From an uncultured Acetatifactor sp. (GTDB taxonomy: Bacteria > Bacillota > Clostridia > Lachnospirales > Lachnospiraceae), in NCBI GenBank assembly GCA_948896875.1, contig CAQUWW010000064.1, positions 1 to 15,724 on the forward strand: 15,724 bases of DNA, in the 5' to 3' direction. Shown piece by piece: positions 1 to 7,674 of this stretch. Below the pieces are notes generated by a model, which was given only the letters and a program-made list of their open reading frames with translations, searched no databases and was not told the origin of the DNA. Both the position numbers and the translations under genes were made by a program. Positions within the stretch are counted from its first letter, which is position 1; each line of letters begins with the position of its first letter.

Positions 1-1267
1 ACTCTTCCGTAAGCAACGCTCCATAGGGATAAATGCTGTAGCTCCCTCTGCCTCCCAATTCCCGAATGCCAATATAACTGTCTTCCATACTCTGCCGCAC
101 AGCACCCGCGGCCACATAGCTGAGATTCGGCAGCGCCGCATAATCGAAAGGCAATTCCAGTCCATGCTCCTCATAATACCTTTCCAGCTGCCTGTCCGGC
201 CAGGCTTCCCATGCTTCCTCTCCGTAGGTTCCACCCACAAATCCCTTCAAATATAACGTTTCCTCCGGAATTCTGTCCACCGTCACACTGTACACACCGG
301 AAGACGTATAGCTGAAAACAGTCTTCCTGTTCAGCGCTCCCGTCACATCCGGACCTCCACCGAGCCCATATCCTGCCACAGGCAAAGCATTCTGCAGCCG
401 TGGAATCCAATCCTCATTTACCACTCTGTAGAAATCTTCTCTATGCTCCCTCATGGTCTCATATCCTTCCTCTACCACAGGCAGCAACACAAAATGCACC
501 ATTCCGATACAGCAGCCCGCCACCGCCAGAATCCATGCCGTCGCCAGAAGTCCCGCCTCGGGCATCCCACGGTATTCCTGCTGCACCATGGCCCCAGTGA
601 TTCCCAGAACACAAAAAGTAAGAAAAAAGAAGTTTGGAAAAACATCACAGACAAAAGCGGCACTCAGCCACAGCAGATTTCCCAGAAGCAGACAACTCAT
701 TCTTCCTCTGTTCCACAAAAATCCTCCGAGAAGCTCCAGCGGTTACAAAAAAAATAATACGCTTAAAGTCATCAGCCTTTCGGGCTGTACCCCGGCCGGC
801 AACGCCGTACGAAGCGGCAGTGTGATATGAAAAAGATACCTGGTGTTCAGATTCCGCACCACATTCTGCAGCGCCAGACACAATCCCGTTAAAAGTCTCT
901 CCCTGAAAATGACCGCCAGAAAAAGATACAATACCACACAGACACCGCCTCGCCACAGCGTCCTCTTGCTTCCCTTCTCACTTCGAAGCAATAGAACCGA
1001 TGCGCAGATCAGAAACAGGCCGCCCCAGAACAACCCCTGCTCCATCCCCTGGACAGCCGTTCCTGCCGCCGCATTTCCCGGGACGCTGTTTCCAATGCTC
1101 TCTGCCGCTGCAATACTTCCCTGTACATCCGTCCCCATATCGCGTGCCGCCCAGGGAATCTCCAATACCTGTATCAATGCTCCTGCAATGCCGATGCTGT
1201 TGACCAGAAAAAGCAGCAGATCTGTCAGAAGTCCCAGTCTTCTGAAATAGCTCTTCTCACTCCTCAT
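1..1267 (-). pseudogene. Transglutaminase-like (TgpA-type) membrane protein, interrupted by an in-frame stop and cut by the left edge
   Basis: The gene starts at the ATG at 1267, overlapping the end of the DUF58 gene (stop 1257), and is the usual third member of a moxR–DUF58–transglutaminase operon. The first 174 codons encode hydrophobic segments typical of the N-terminal membrane part of this family (GLLTDLLLFLVNSIGIAGAL, LFWGGLFLICASVLLL, GGVCVVLYLFLAVIF). A TAA at 745-743 then falls in the middle of a further helix (MTLSVLFFL-stop-PLELLGGFLW). The same frame stays open from there to the window edge, with more membrane segments (SCLLLGNLLWLSAAFVCDV, ATAWILAVAGCCIGMVHFVL) and then an extracellular-type stretch containing ETLYLKGFVGGTY, which I associate with these proteins. 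The catalytic Cys-His-Asp region would lie beyond the left edge. Since the frame is identical on both sides, a single base change to TAA explains it better than an indel. A restart at ATG 700 (AGAGGA just upstream) could make a truncated protein. The family assignment is inferred from context and topology. Confidence 0.75.
743..745 (-). other. In-frame TAA nonsense codon within the transglutaminase-like gene
   Basis: The minus strand reads TTA TTT TTT TTG TAA CCG CTG GAG. The stop follows a run of eight T (754-747) but lies in the same frame as the coding sequence on both sides. A homopolymer length error alone would shift the frame, so it would not create this pattern. TAA is also used as an ordinary stop in this window (rel and the second ABC gene), so general recoding is unlikely. 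Confidence 0.8.
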
Positions 1268-2276
1268 ATACACACTGCTCTCCCAAATACAATCTGCCAT
1301 CCTCTTCCAGATGAAACCCCTGCGTCAAAAGGGGAATGTCCGAATCTTCAAGAAGATCTCCCTCCTCCTGCAGCAACAGCAGCTTCATCCATGCCTGCAG
1401 CGTTTCTATCTCTGTTATATCCTGACTAAAAAAACGCTCCTCTTTCTTCCACACAACTTTCACATAAAACTGTGCTCCGCCGTTCGCCTCTTCCATCAGA
1501 AAATACAGCAGAGAACAGGCCCGGTCAAGGTATCGGTCCCATTCCTGTGCCTGTGTTCTGAAAGAATCTGAAAATGCCAGGTAAAGAGTCAACACACCGC
1601 TCTTTTCCGCATCTTTTACCTGCAATTCCCCATCCTTTACCACAAGCTTCCAATAAATACGATGCAGACTGTCTCCCGGCTGAAATTCCCGAATCAACAG
1701 ATCTCCTTCCTTTTCTCCGGCTCTTTCCCAGGGATTTCCCACAGATGCCTCCAGCGCCCCTGTCGGAATGGGAGTAATCACCGGCATAATGCAGATTTCC
1801 ACGCCCTGATCCCTTTTCACCGGCATAGAAAATAAACCCAGATAATCATAAATAACAGCCCTGTTTAATTCAATTTGCACCCTGCCACAATGACTGGCCG
1901 CAAACTCCAGAGAAATTCCTCTGTCTCCTCTCACAGAACTGCATTTCAGTCCGTGGAGCCGCAATCGTGTCTTCTGTTCCTTTTCTCCCGGCAGCTTCCA
2001 GCTGATTCTCACAGTCATTCCCGGCACAGGAATCATGGCTTTGGCATTCAGCTTTGCCAGCACCTGTACCTTCACCGTATCTCCTCTGGACACAGAGATC
2101 TGCTCTGTCCTCAACGCTGCTTTGCAGAAAAAAGCCTGGGGAAGCGTAAGCAACGCACTTGCAGCCGGAATGCACAAAGCGCAGCATAACAGAAAACGTA
2201 AACCCTGAAAATCATAAAGCATCATCTGGCAAATGCCTGCCACCAGAAGCACCAGATACCCAATTCTCCTCATCAT
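1257..2276 (-). CDS. DUF58 domain protein (membrane-anchored, VWA-like)
   Basis: This 339-residue protein belongs to the DUF58 family, which is normally found next to MoxR ATPases and transglutaminase-like proteins. It probably acts with the MoxR chaperone at the membrane, but its exact activity is not established. Two hydrophobic segments near residues 6-20 and 27-46 anchor the N-terminus. The diagnostic DUF58 motif is at about residues 198-222 (FQPGDSLHRIYWKLVVKDGE, then LQVKD), matching the family pattern GD..r.I.WK...r.geL.vke. The start is the ATG at 2276, which forms an ATGA overlap with the moxR stop and implies translational coupling; a second ATG at 2273 is an alternative. Its own stop overlaps the start of the transglutaminase-like gene. 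Confidence 0.88.
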   Translation of the reverse strand: MMRRIGYLVLLVAGICQMMLYDFQGLRFLLCCALCIPAASALLTLPQAFFCKAALRTEQISVSRGDTVKVQVLAKLNAKAMIPVPGMTVRISWKLPGEKEQKTRLRLHGLKCSSVRGDRGISLEFAASHCGRVQIELNRAVIYDYLGLFSMPVKRDQGVEICIMPVITPIPTGALEASVGNPWERAGEKEGDLLIREFQPGDSLHRIYWKLVVKDGELQVKDAEKSGVLTLYLAFSDSFRTQAQEWDRYLDRACSLLYFLMEEANGGAQFYVKVVWKKEERFFSQDITEIETLQAWMKLLLLQEEGDLLEDSDIPLLTQGFHLEEDGRLYLGEQCVYEE

Positions 2277-3223
2277 ACTCTCTCGCCAAGCCTTGGCTCT
2301 CTCACATGAGCCAACGCCTCCTCCAGAATATCCTCCGGTTTCTTCCCATTGATTCTGGCCTTCTGGCTTAACCTGATCCGATGGATTCCCACATCGTAAA
2401 GCGCCGCTTTGATATCCTTCGGCACACAATAGCTTCTTCCCCGTATGTACGCATAGGCCCTGGCCATCTTCCCCAGCGCCAATGTTCCCCGGGGACTTAA
2501 TCCCAGCTCGGCGTGCTCATTTTCTCTGGTATCCCTTGCAAGCAAAGTCATATATTTATACAGCGCATCATGGATAAAAATATTCTCCGTCTCCTCCTGC
2601 ATGTCCAGCAGCTCTTCCCCGCTGATGACAGGCTGCACCTGATCTAACGGCCGATTCCTGTGACGGCTTTTCACCATGGCGATCTCATCCTCCAGATCCG
2701 GATACCCCATACTGACACAGATCAGAAAACGATCCATCTGGGCTTCCGGCAGCCTCTGGGTACCGAAAGAACCCACGGGATTCTGGGTTGCCAGCACAAT
2801 AAAGGGACGAGGCACCTGCCTTGTGACCCCATCCACCGTCACAGTGCCCTCCTCCATCACTTCCAGAAGTGCGGACTGGGTCTTCGGAGACGTCCGGTTA
2901 ATCTCATCCGCCAGCAGCAGATTACACATAACCGCGCCCGGCCGATATACAAAACTTTCCGTATCTTTCTTATAGATAGAGAATCCTGTGATATCCGCCG
3001 GCATGACATCCGGTGTAAACTGTACGCGATTGGATTTCAACCCGCAGGCTTTAGAAAAGGCAATGGCCATCTCTGTCTTGCCCACCCCGGGCACATCCTC
3101 CAGGAGCACATTGCCCCTGGCAAGAATAGCAGCCATCACCTTTTCTATACAATCATCTTTTCCCATGATCGTCTTCTTTACTTCATCCATGACCAGATGG
3201 GATTTATTCCACTTCTCTTCCAA
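2273..3223 (-). CDS. MoxR-family AAA+ ATPase
   Basis: MoxR ATPases are chaperone-like AAA+ proteins thought to help fold or activate partner proteins, usually the DUF58/VWA products encoded beside them. From the chosen start the protein has 316 residues, normal for the family. Walker A is at residues 42-50 (EDVPGVGKT), Walker B at 102-107 (LLLADE, then INRTSPKTQSALLEVMEE), sensor 1 in LATQNPVGSFGTQRLPEAQM, and the C-terminal lid in ELGLSPRGTLALGKMARAYA. The start is uncertain. I chose the TTG at 3223 because AAAGGAA lies about 7 bases upstream and the added N-terminus resembles clostridial homologues. The ATG at 3190 is the alternative (305 residues) but has a weak ribosome-binding site. The frame stays open further upstream, over the end of the hydrolase gene, but this has no start support. 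The 88-base gap from the upstream gene has no obvious terminator, so co-transcription is likely. Confidence 0.93.
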   Translation of the reverse strand: MEEKWNKSHLVMDEVKKTIMGKDDCIEKVMAAILARGNVLLEDVPGVGKTEMAIAFSKACGLKSNRVQFTPDVMPADITGFSIYKKDTESFVYRPGAVMCNLLLADEINRTSPKTQSALLEVMEEGTVTVDGVTRQVPRPFIVLATQNPVGSFGTQRLPEAQMDRFLICVSMGYPDLEDEIAMVKSRHRNRPLDQVQPVISGEELLDMQEETENIFIHDALYKYMTLLARDTRENEHAELGLSPRGTLALGKMARAYAYIRGRSYCVPKDIKAALYDVGIHRIRLSQKARINGKKPEDILEEALAHVREPRLGERV

Positions 3224-3311
3224 TACTGATTTCCTTTCCCTTTCCCTGTTTGGGCCATCCACAGGCAGCTTTTTGTCCGCCCCCACCGCTGGCCGCAAAA
3301 CCACCCCCGTC

Positions 3312-3974
3312 TCAGGCACAGAAAGGATTGTTCTTCTTCTCGTAGCCGATGGTGGTACTCTCCCCGTGTCCGGGATAGACTCTGGTATCCTCCGGCAGCA
3401 CGAAAAGCTTGTCCTTGATGGAGCGAACCAACGTCCCCATACTTCCCGTAGGGAAATCCGTCCGGCCCACAGACTCCGCAAACAGCGTATCTCCCGCTAC
3501 CAGAATACCGGCCTCCTCAAAATAATAACAGCAGCCACCCGCCGTATGTCCCGGCGTGGCAATCACCCTGCAGGTCATGCCTGCCAACGTGATCTCCTGC
3601 CCATCCTTCACATATACATCCGCATAAGTCTCACAGGCCCGCCCTGCCTGTTCCGACACATTCAGCCTGGCACTCTTCAAAAGCTCTCTCTCCGCCTCGC
3701 AGGCGTAAGCCTTCACCGGATCGCCGCCCTCCGCCTCCGAGGCGGCATTCACCGCATCCCGAAGCCCGTCCAGGCCCCAGATATGGTCAAAATGACCATG
3801 GGTCAGCAGAATTCCCGCCACCTGAAATCCATTCTTCAACAGAGCGGCATAAATATTGGCTCCCTTGTCCGCAGGGTCCACCACAATTGCCTCATGCGCT
3901 CCGTCCCGATATAAAAAATAACAATTGGTCTGGCAAACCCCCAGCACCATACGTCCGATCTTAATCTCACCCAT
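3312..3974 (-). CDS. Metallo-beta-lactamase fold hydrolase, glyoxalase-II-like
   Basis: This is a 220-residue cytoplasmic zinc hydrolase of the hydroxyacylglutathione hydrolase (glyoxalase II-like) subgroup. Visible metal ligands are the THGHFDH motif (58-64), the His in ATPGHTAGG (His143), Asp162 in AGDTLF and His203 in YPGHGEST, so the binuclear site looks complete. The GRTDFPTGS segment (170-178) and short length fit the small bacterial members found beside rel in many Firmicutes, whose true substrate is not known. The ATG at 3974 is preceded by GGGAGA about 8 bases upstream. In many clostridia a D-aminoacyl-tRNA deacylase gene (dtd) sits between rel and this gene. Here that space is 364 bases without a recognisable dtd. 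Confidence 0.92.
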   Translation of the reverse strand: MGEIKIGRMVLGVCQTNCYFLYRDGAHEAIVVDPADKGANIYAALLKNGFQVAGILLTHGHFDHIWGLDGLRDAVNAASEAEGGDPVKAYACEAERELLKSARLNVSEQAGRACETYADVYVKDGQEITLAGMTCRVIATPGHTAGGCCYYFEEAGILVAGDTLFAESVGRTDFPTGSMGTLVRSIKDKLFVLPEDTRVYPGHGESTTIGYEKKNNPFCA

Positions 3975-4216
3975 ACCATTTCTCTCCCTGAAATTTTTTC
4001 AAGTTCCCGATGTATCCACATTTCTTCCGTCTGACACTCACAGATTTCTCCAAAACATACACATCTTTTAAAACCAGACAACATACTGATAACAAATGGC
4101 ATACTAGCAAAAAACAAGCCAAATACCAAACAAAACCAACGAACTGGTGCAGGTCTGGAAAAACGCATCCTACGACAACCCAACCAGCACATACACTTAA
4201 CAAACCGCCGCAAGGC
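3975..4216. other. AT-rich intergenic stretch without a convincing gene
   Basis: This is the gene-proximal part of the rel–hydrolase gap. Minus-strand open frames cross it, but they are rich in Cys, Trp and Val, lack good ribosome-binding sites, overlap the hydrolase gene and resemble no family I know. Apart from the weak promoter candidate, I see no recognisable feature. No remnant of dtd was recognised. Confidence 0.5.
4067..4095 (-). promoter_or_regulatory. Possible weak promoter for the metallo-hydrolase–moxR group
   Basis: On the minus strand TTGTTA (4095-4090) and TTTAAA (4072-4067) are separated by 17 bases. Each box matches the sigma-A consensus at four of six positions. Transcription would begin about 85 bases before the hydrolase start. 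The surrounding DNA is AT-rich, so a chance match is quite possible. Confidence 0.22.
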
Positions 4217-4338
4217 CGGAAGAATGCCTGCACTTGGCATTCTTCCGTGTGAGAACGGATTGCAGGGTGAATTTCATTCACCTGCAATCCTAGAAGTTCT
4301 TGGCGGCGCCCTTGGCCGCCTAGAACTTCTTCTCACAC
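4217..4338 (-). repeat. Compact element of nested and adjacent inverted repeats after rel
   Basis: Three hairpins and one enclosing stem fit into 122 bases directly after the rel stop codon (4341-4339). The outer arms GTGTGAGAA (4247-4255) and TTCTCACAC (4330-4338) are perfectly complementary. Inside are one hairpin at 4257-4290 (10 bp GGATTGCAGG/CCTGCAATCC plus inner pairs, one bulged G, loop of 6) and one at 4292-4330 (AGAAGTTCT/AGAACTTCT, one T·T mismatch, GGCGGC/GCCGCC, loop of 7). Next to the outer stem is a perfect 12-bp hairpin, CGGAAGAATGCC/GGCATTCTTCCG (4217-4228 with 4236-4247). There is no T-run, so it is not a simple intrinsic terminator. It could be a dispersed palindromic (MITE- or REP-like) element, or a structured 3' end that protects or processes rel mRNA. 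Confidence 0.65.
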
Positions 4339-6648
4339 TTAGCCAGTGGCCCTCTCAATATCCACCACGCTCTCAATCCCGCGTATCTTCTCAATCACCC
4401 GATTCAGCTCCTCCCTGCTTTCCACCTCAAAGGAAGTCTGCAGAGTAGCCAGCCCCTGCCTGCTGACTCTGGTATTCAGGGAGAGAATACTGATGTTCTT
4501 CTCCGTCAGAGCTTTGGTGATATCCGCCAACAGTCCGTTGCGATTATTTGCATAGATATCAATCTCCGCCACATATTTCTCCGTGGCATCCTCCGGCGCC
4601 TGCCACTCCGCATCAATAACACGCGCCCGCTCAATCTCCGGCAGATTCATCATATTCACACAGTCGGTTCTGTGAATGGAAATTCCCCGCCCTCTGGTGA
4701 CAAAACCCACAATCTCGTCCCCGGGCACAGGCGAGCAGCATTTTGAAAACCGGACAGACAAATCCGCAATGCCCCGCACCACAATCCCGCTTTTAGACTT
4801 GATAGCGGCGGTTCTGTTGATAGAAGCCGCCCCTGCCTCGGCGATGCTGGCCAGAACCTCCTCGTTGGTCATGGCCTTTTTATGATCCCTGTCATAGAGA
4901 TCCTGCATCTTATTGACGATCTGTCCTTCCTTGAGAGCTCCATGGCCGATGGCCGCCAGCACGGAATCCCAATCCCGGAATCCATACTTGCGCATTACGG
5001 CGCTCATATAATCCGGCTTCAACAGCTCGGAAAGATTGACAGATTTCGTCTTGCAGTAGTTTGCAAGCAGTTCCTTTCCCTTGACAATGTTATCTTCTTT
5101 CAGCTCATTCTTGAACCACTGATTGATCTTATTCTTCGCCTGGGTGCTTTTCACCACATTCAGCCAGTCCCGGCTGGGTCCTTTGGAATTCTGAGAGGTA
5201 ATAATCTCAATTCTGTCGCCGTTTTTAATCTCGTAGTCGATGGTCACCAGCTTGTCATTCACCCTGGCTCCCACCATCCTGTTGCCCACAGCCGAATGGA
5301 TACTATAGGCAAAATCAATGGTCGTGGAGCCGGCCGGCAGATTCTTTACCTCGCCTGTGGGGGTAAAACAGTACACATTGTCGGAAAACAAATCCAGGTC
5401 ATTCTTCAGCAGATTCATGAATTCCTGATTGTCCGACATGTCCCGCTGCCACTCCAGAATCTGCCGCAGCCAAGCCAGTTTTTCTTCCTCCTGGCCCTCA
5501 ACCCGCTTGCCGTCGGAGGCTTCCTTATATTTCCAATGAGCGGCAATCCCATATTCCGCCGCCTTGTGCATTTCGAAAGTACGAATCTGTATCTCAAAGG
5601 GCTGCCCTGAACTGCCGATCAAAGTAGTGTGCAGAGACTGATACATATTGGCCTTGGGCATTGCAATATAATCCTTGAAACGTCCCGGAATGGGTTTATA
5701 CATCTCATGGATCACTCCCAGCGCCGCGTAACAATCCTTCACACTGTCCACGATGATCCGCACCGCAAATAAGTCATAAATCTGGTCCAGGGTCTTATCC
5801 TGGTTCACCATTTTCTTGTAAATACTGAAAAAATGCTTCACGCGGCCATCGATCTTCGCTTTGATGCCCGCTTTTCTGATGTGTTCGCTGACCTCGTCCA
5901 CAATACTCTGGATATATTTTTCCCGAACGCTTTTTCGCACGGAAATCTTCTCCACCAGGTCATAATAGACATCCGGCTCCAGATATTTTAAGGACAGGTC
6001 ATCCAACTCAATTTTCACCTTGCTGATACCCAGTCTCTGGGCTATGGGACAATAGATTTCCAACGTCTCCTTCGCAATCCGCTGCCTGCTTTCCGGCTTC
6101 TTGTACTGTAAGGTACGCATATTGTGAAGCCTGTCGGCCAGCTTGATCAGGATGACCCGGATATCCTTTGCCATGGCAAGAAACATTTTGCGGAGATTTT
6201 CCGCCTGCATCTCCAGCTTTTCATCCGGCTGATCCTCTCCTGTGGTCAACGGAATCTTCTCCAGCTTCGTGACACCGTCTACCAGAAGGGCCACATCCTC
6301 TCCGAACTCCCGCTTCAAGTCCTCCTCGGTCATGATGGTATCTTCCACCACATCGTGAAGAATCCCCGCCACAATCGTCTCCTTATCCAGCTCCAGATCT
6401 GCCAGAATAATCGCCACATTCAGCGGATGAATGATATAAGGCTCTCCCGACTTGCGCAGCTGGTCCTTGTGTGCCAGTGCAGCCGTCCGGTAAGCCTTCT
6501 CTATCATGGAAATGTCGTCGCTGGGATGGTATTTTTGCACACGCGCAATGAGCTCCCGATACAATTCCTCGGGATCGACAAATTCATGATATTCACTCAT
6601 TTTTCCGTCATCAAAAATTTCCTCGTTCTTTTCTTCTGCCATACTCAT
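4339..6648 (-). CDS. rel: Bifunctional (p)ppGpp synthetase/hydrolase (Rel)
   Basis: This long RelA/SpoT homologue (769 residues) makes and degrades (p)ppGpp in the stringent response. The N-terminal HD hydrolase domain looks intact: IIHP (about 72-75), HDVVEDT (98-104) and the ADRLHNMRTL segment (171-180). The synthetase domain (about 260-375) contains RFKDYI (323-328), YQSLHTT (336-342), EIQIRT (352-357) and AAEYGIAAHW (363-372). RFKD, rather than the acidic EXDD of E. coli RelA, is the form known from bifunctional enzymes. The regulatory half has a TGS domain (about 423-485), a zinc-finger/RIS region with CC at 637-638 and HRTDC at 659-663, and a C-terminal ACT domain (about 692-769). It lies 36 bases after apt, a common Firmicutes arrangement. 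The start is the ATG at 6648; the ATG two codons later (6642) is an alternative, and neither has a strong ribosome-binding site. Confidence 0.97.
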   Translation of the reverse strand: MSMAEEKNEEIFDDGKMSEYHEFVDPEELYRELIARVQKYHPSDDISMIEKAYRTAALAHKDQLRKSGEPYIIHPLNVAIILADLELDKETIVAGILHDVVEDTIMTEEDLKREFGEDVALLVDGVTKLEKIPLTTGEDQPDEKLEMQAENLRKMFLAMAKDIRVILIKLADRLHNMRTLQYKKPESRQRIAKETLEIYCPIAQRLGISKVKIELDDLSLKYLEPDVYYDLVEKISVRKSVREKYIQSIVDEVSEHIRKAGIKAKIDGRVKHFFSIYKKMVNQDKTLDQIYDLFAVRIIVDSVKDCYAALGVIHEMYKPIPGRFKDYIAMPKANMYQSLHTTLIGSSGQPFEIQIRTFEMHKAAEYGIAAHWKYKEASDGKRVEGQEEEKLAWLRQILEWQRDMSDNQEFMNLLKNDLDLFSDNVYCFTPTGEVKNLPAGSTTIDFAYSIHSAVGNRMVGARVNDKLVTIDYEIKNGDRIEIITSQNSKGPSRDWLNVVKSTQAKNKINQWFKNELKEDNIVKGKELLANYCKTKSVNLSELLKPDYMSAVMRKYGFRDWDSVLAAIGHGALKEGQIVNKMQDLYDRDHKKAMTNEEVLASIAEAGAASINRTAAIKSKSGIVVRGIADLSVRFSKCCSPVPGDEIVGFVTRGRGISIHRTDCVNMMNLPEIERARVIDAEWQAPEDATEKYVAEIDIYANNRNGLLADITKALTEKNISILSLNTRVSRQGLATLQTSFEVESREELNRVIEKIRGIESVVDIERATG

Positions 6649-6684
6649 CCACGCTTTCTATGCCAGTTTCGTGCCCGCTATCCC

Positions 6685-7209
6685 CTATTTGCCTTCATAG
6701 CAAATCGCTGAGTCCAGACGGTACCCTGCCAGCCGTTCTCTCCCTTTCAGTCCGGCCAGCTCCATCAGCACCACAATGCCGACAACCTCTCCGCCCAGAC
6801 TTTCCACCAGCCTCACCATAGCTTCCGTGGTTCCTCCGGTAGCAATCAAATCGTCCACGATCAGGACTTTCTGGCCTGGTTGGATACTGTCCTTGTGCAT
6901 CTCGATGGTAGCGCTGCCATACTCCAAATCATAAGAGATGGCAACTGTCTCTCTGGGAAGCTTTCCTTTCTTACGGATCAGCACGAAAGGCTTTTTATTA
7001 TTATAAGCAATCGGTGTTCCAAATATAAATCCTCTTGATTCGGGTCCCGCCACCACGTCATAATTCAGATCCTTTACCAGATCCTGCATGGTATTGACCG
7101 CCAGCTGTAACCCTTCCGCATCCTGCAGTACACTTGTCACATCCCGGAAGATAATCCCTTCCTCGGGAAAATCAGGGATACTGACTACGTATTCTTCCAG
7201 CTTCTTCAT
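6685..7209 (-). CDS. apt: Adenine phosphoribosyltransferase
   Basis: Apt converts adenine and PRPP to AMP and pyrophosphate in purine salvage. The 174-residue length is normal. Family marks are the N-terminal IPDFPEEGIIFRDVT (11-25), GPESRGFIFG (55-64), the flexible-loop region RKKGKLPRET (79-88), and the PRPP-binding motif VLIVDDLIATGGT (115-127). The ATG at 7209 is preceded by GAGGTAAGGA. The gene lies between a CBS-domain gene (47-base gap) and rel (36-base gap), with no terminator visible, so the three are probably co-transcribed. Pairing apt with rel places adenine salvage beside alarmone metabolism, as in many Firmicutes. Confidence 0.97.
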   Translation of the reverse strand: MKKLEEYVVSIPDFPEEGIIFRDVTSVLQDAEGLQLAVNTMQDLVKDLNYDVVAGPESRGFIFGTPIAYNNKKPFVLIRKKGKLPRETVAISYDLEYGSATIEMHKDSIQPGQKVLIVDDLIATGGTTEAMVRLVESLGGEVVGIVVLMELAGLKGRERLAGYRLDSAICYEGK

Positions 7210-7257
7210 CTTTCCTTACCTCTTTTCTTCTATGTATTTTCTCTTTTGGGCCCTTGG

Positions 7258-7674
7258 TCACTCTCTGTTCTGGTCCACAAAATATTTTATGATATCACTC
7301 CGGGTAACAATACCGATAAACACACTTCTGTCATCGATCACCGGAACAAAATTCTGATTCTTCGCACGCTCCAGCAGATTCTCCATGGCAGTGTCAATGC
7401 AGGCCGGCTGTACTTTACCGCTCTGCAGGAAGTCCCGCACAATCGTGTGTTCCAGCTTCTTCAACGTGATGTCCTCCAGATTCTGGTTGTACGCCAGAAT
7501 ATTCCAGAGAAAATCTCCCACGCTGATCACTCCCACATACCGGTCCTCCCTGTCGATCACAGGTATCGCTGAAAATCCGCTTCTGCGCAGCTTTTCAAGT
7601 CCCTGCCGCAATGTCATATCATCCCGCAGATATGCCACCTCCGCCTTAGGCAATAAAAAAGATGCAATATTCAC
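7258..7674 (-). CDS. Tandem CBS-domain protein
   Basis: This small 138-residue protein is made almost entirely of two CBS motifs (about residues 8-62 and 72-135), the Bateman-module arrangement that typically binds adenine nucleotides. The repeats are visible as GFSAIPVIDREDRYVGVISVGDFL (33-56) and, in the second half, NFVPVIDDRSVFIGIVTRSDII. There is no attached enzyme or channel domain, so it is probably a stand-alone sensor; its partner is unknown. The start is a GTG at 7674 that overlaps the stop of the DUF308 gene in a GTGA junction, with AAGGAG about 6 bases upstream, which indicates translational coupling. Position beside apt and rel is consistent with an adenylate-sensing role, but that is inference. 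Confidence 0.9.
   Translation of the reverse strand: MNIASFLLPKAEVAYLRDDMTLRQGLEKLRRSGFSAIPVIDREDRYVGVISVGDFLWNILAYNQNLEDITLKKLEHTIVRDFLQSGKVQPACIDTAMENLLERAKNQNFVPVIDDRSVFIGIVTRSDIIKYFVDQNRE

Noticed and set aside
3783..3799. Inverted repeat ATGGTCA/TGACCAT inside the hydrolase gene
   Set aside because: It encodes part of the essential HGHFDHIW zinc motif, so the symmetry is most simply due to the codons.
2660..3914. Plus-strand open frames of up to 308 codons opposite moxR and the hydrolase gene
   Set aside because: The minus strand carries intact Walker and zinc motifs, while the plus frames have no family resemblance.
3967..4287. Minus-strand frames of 106 and 134 codons in the rel–hydrolase gap
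   Set aside because: They cross the inverted-repeat element, overlap the hydrolase gene, and show no domain or good start signal.
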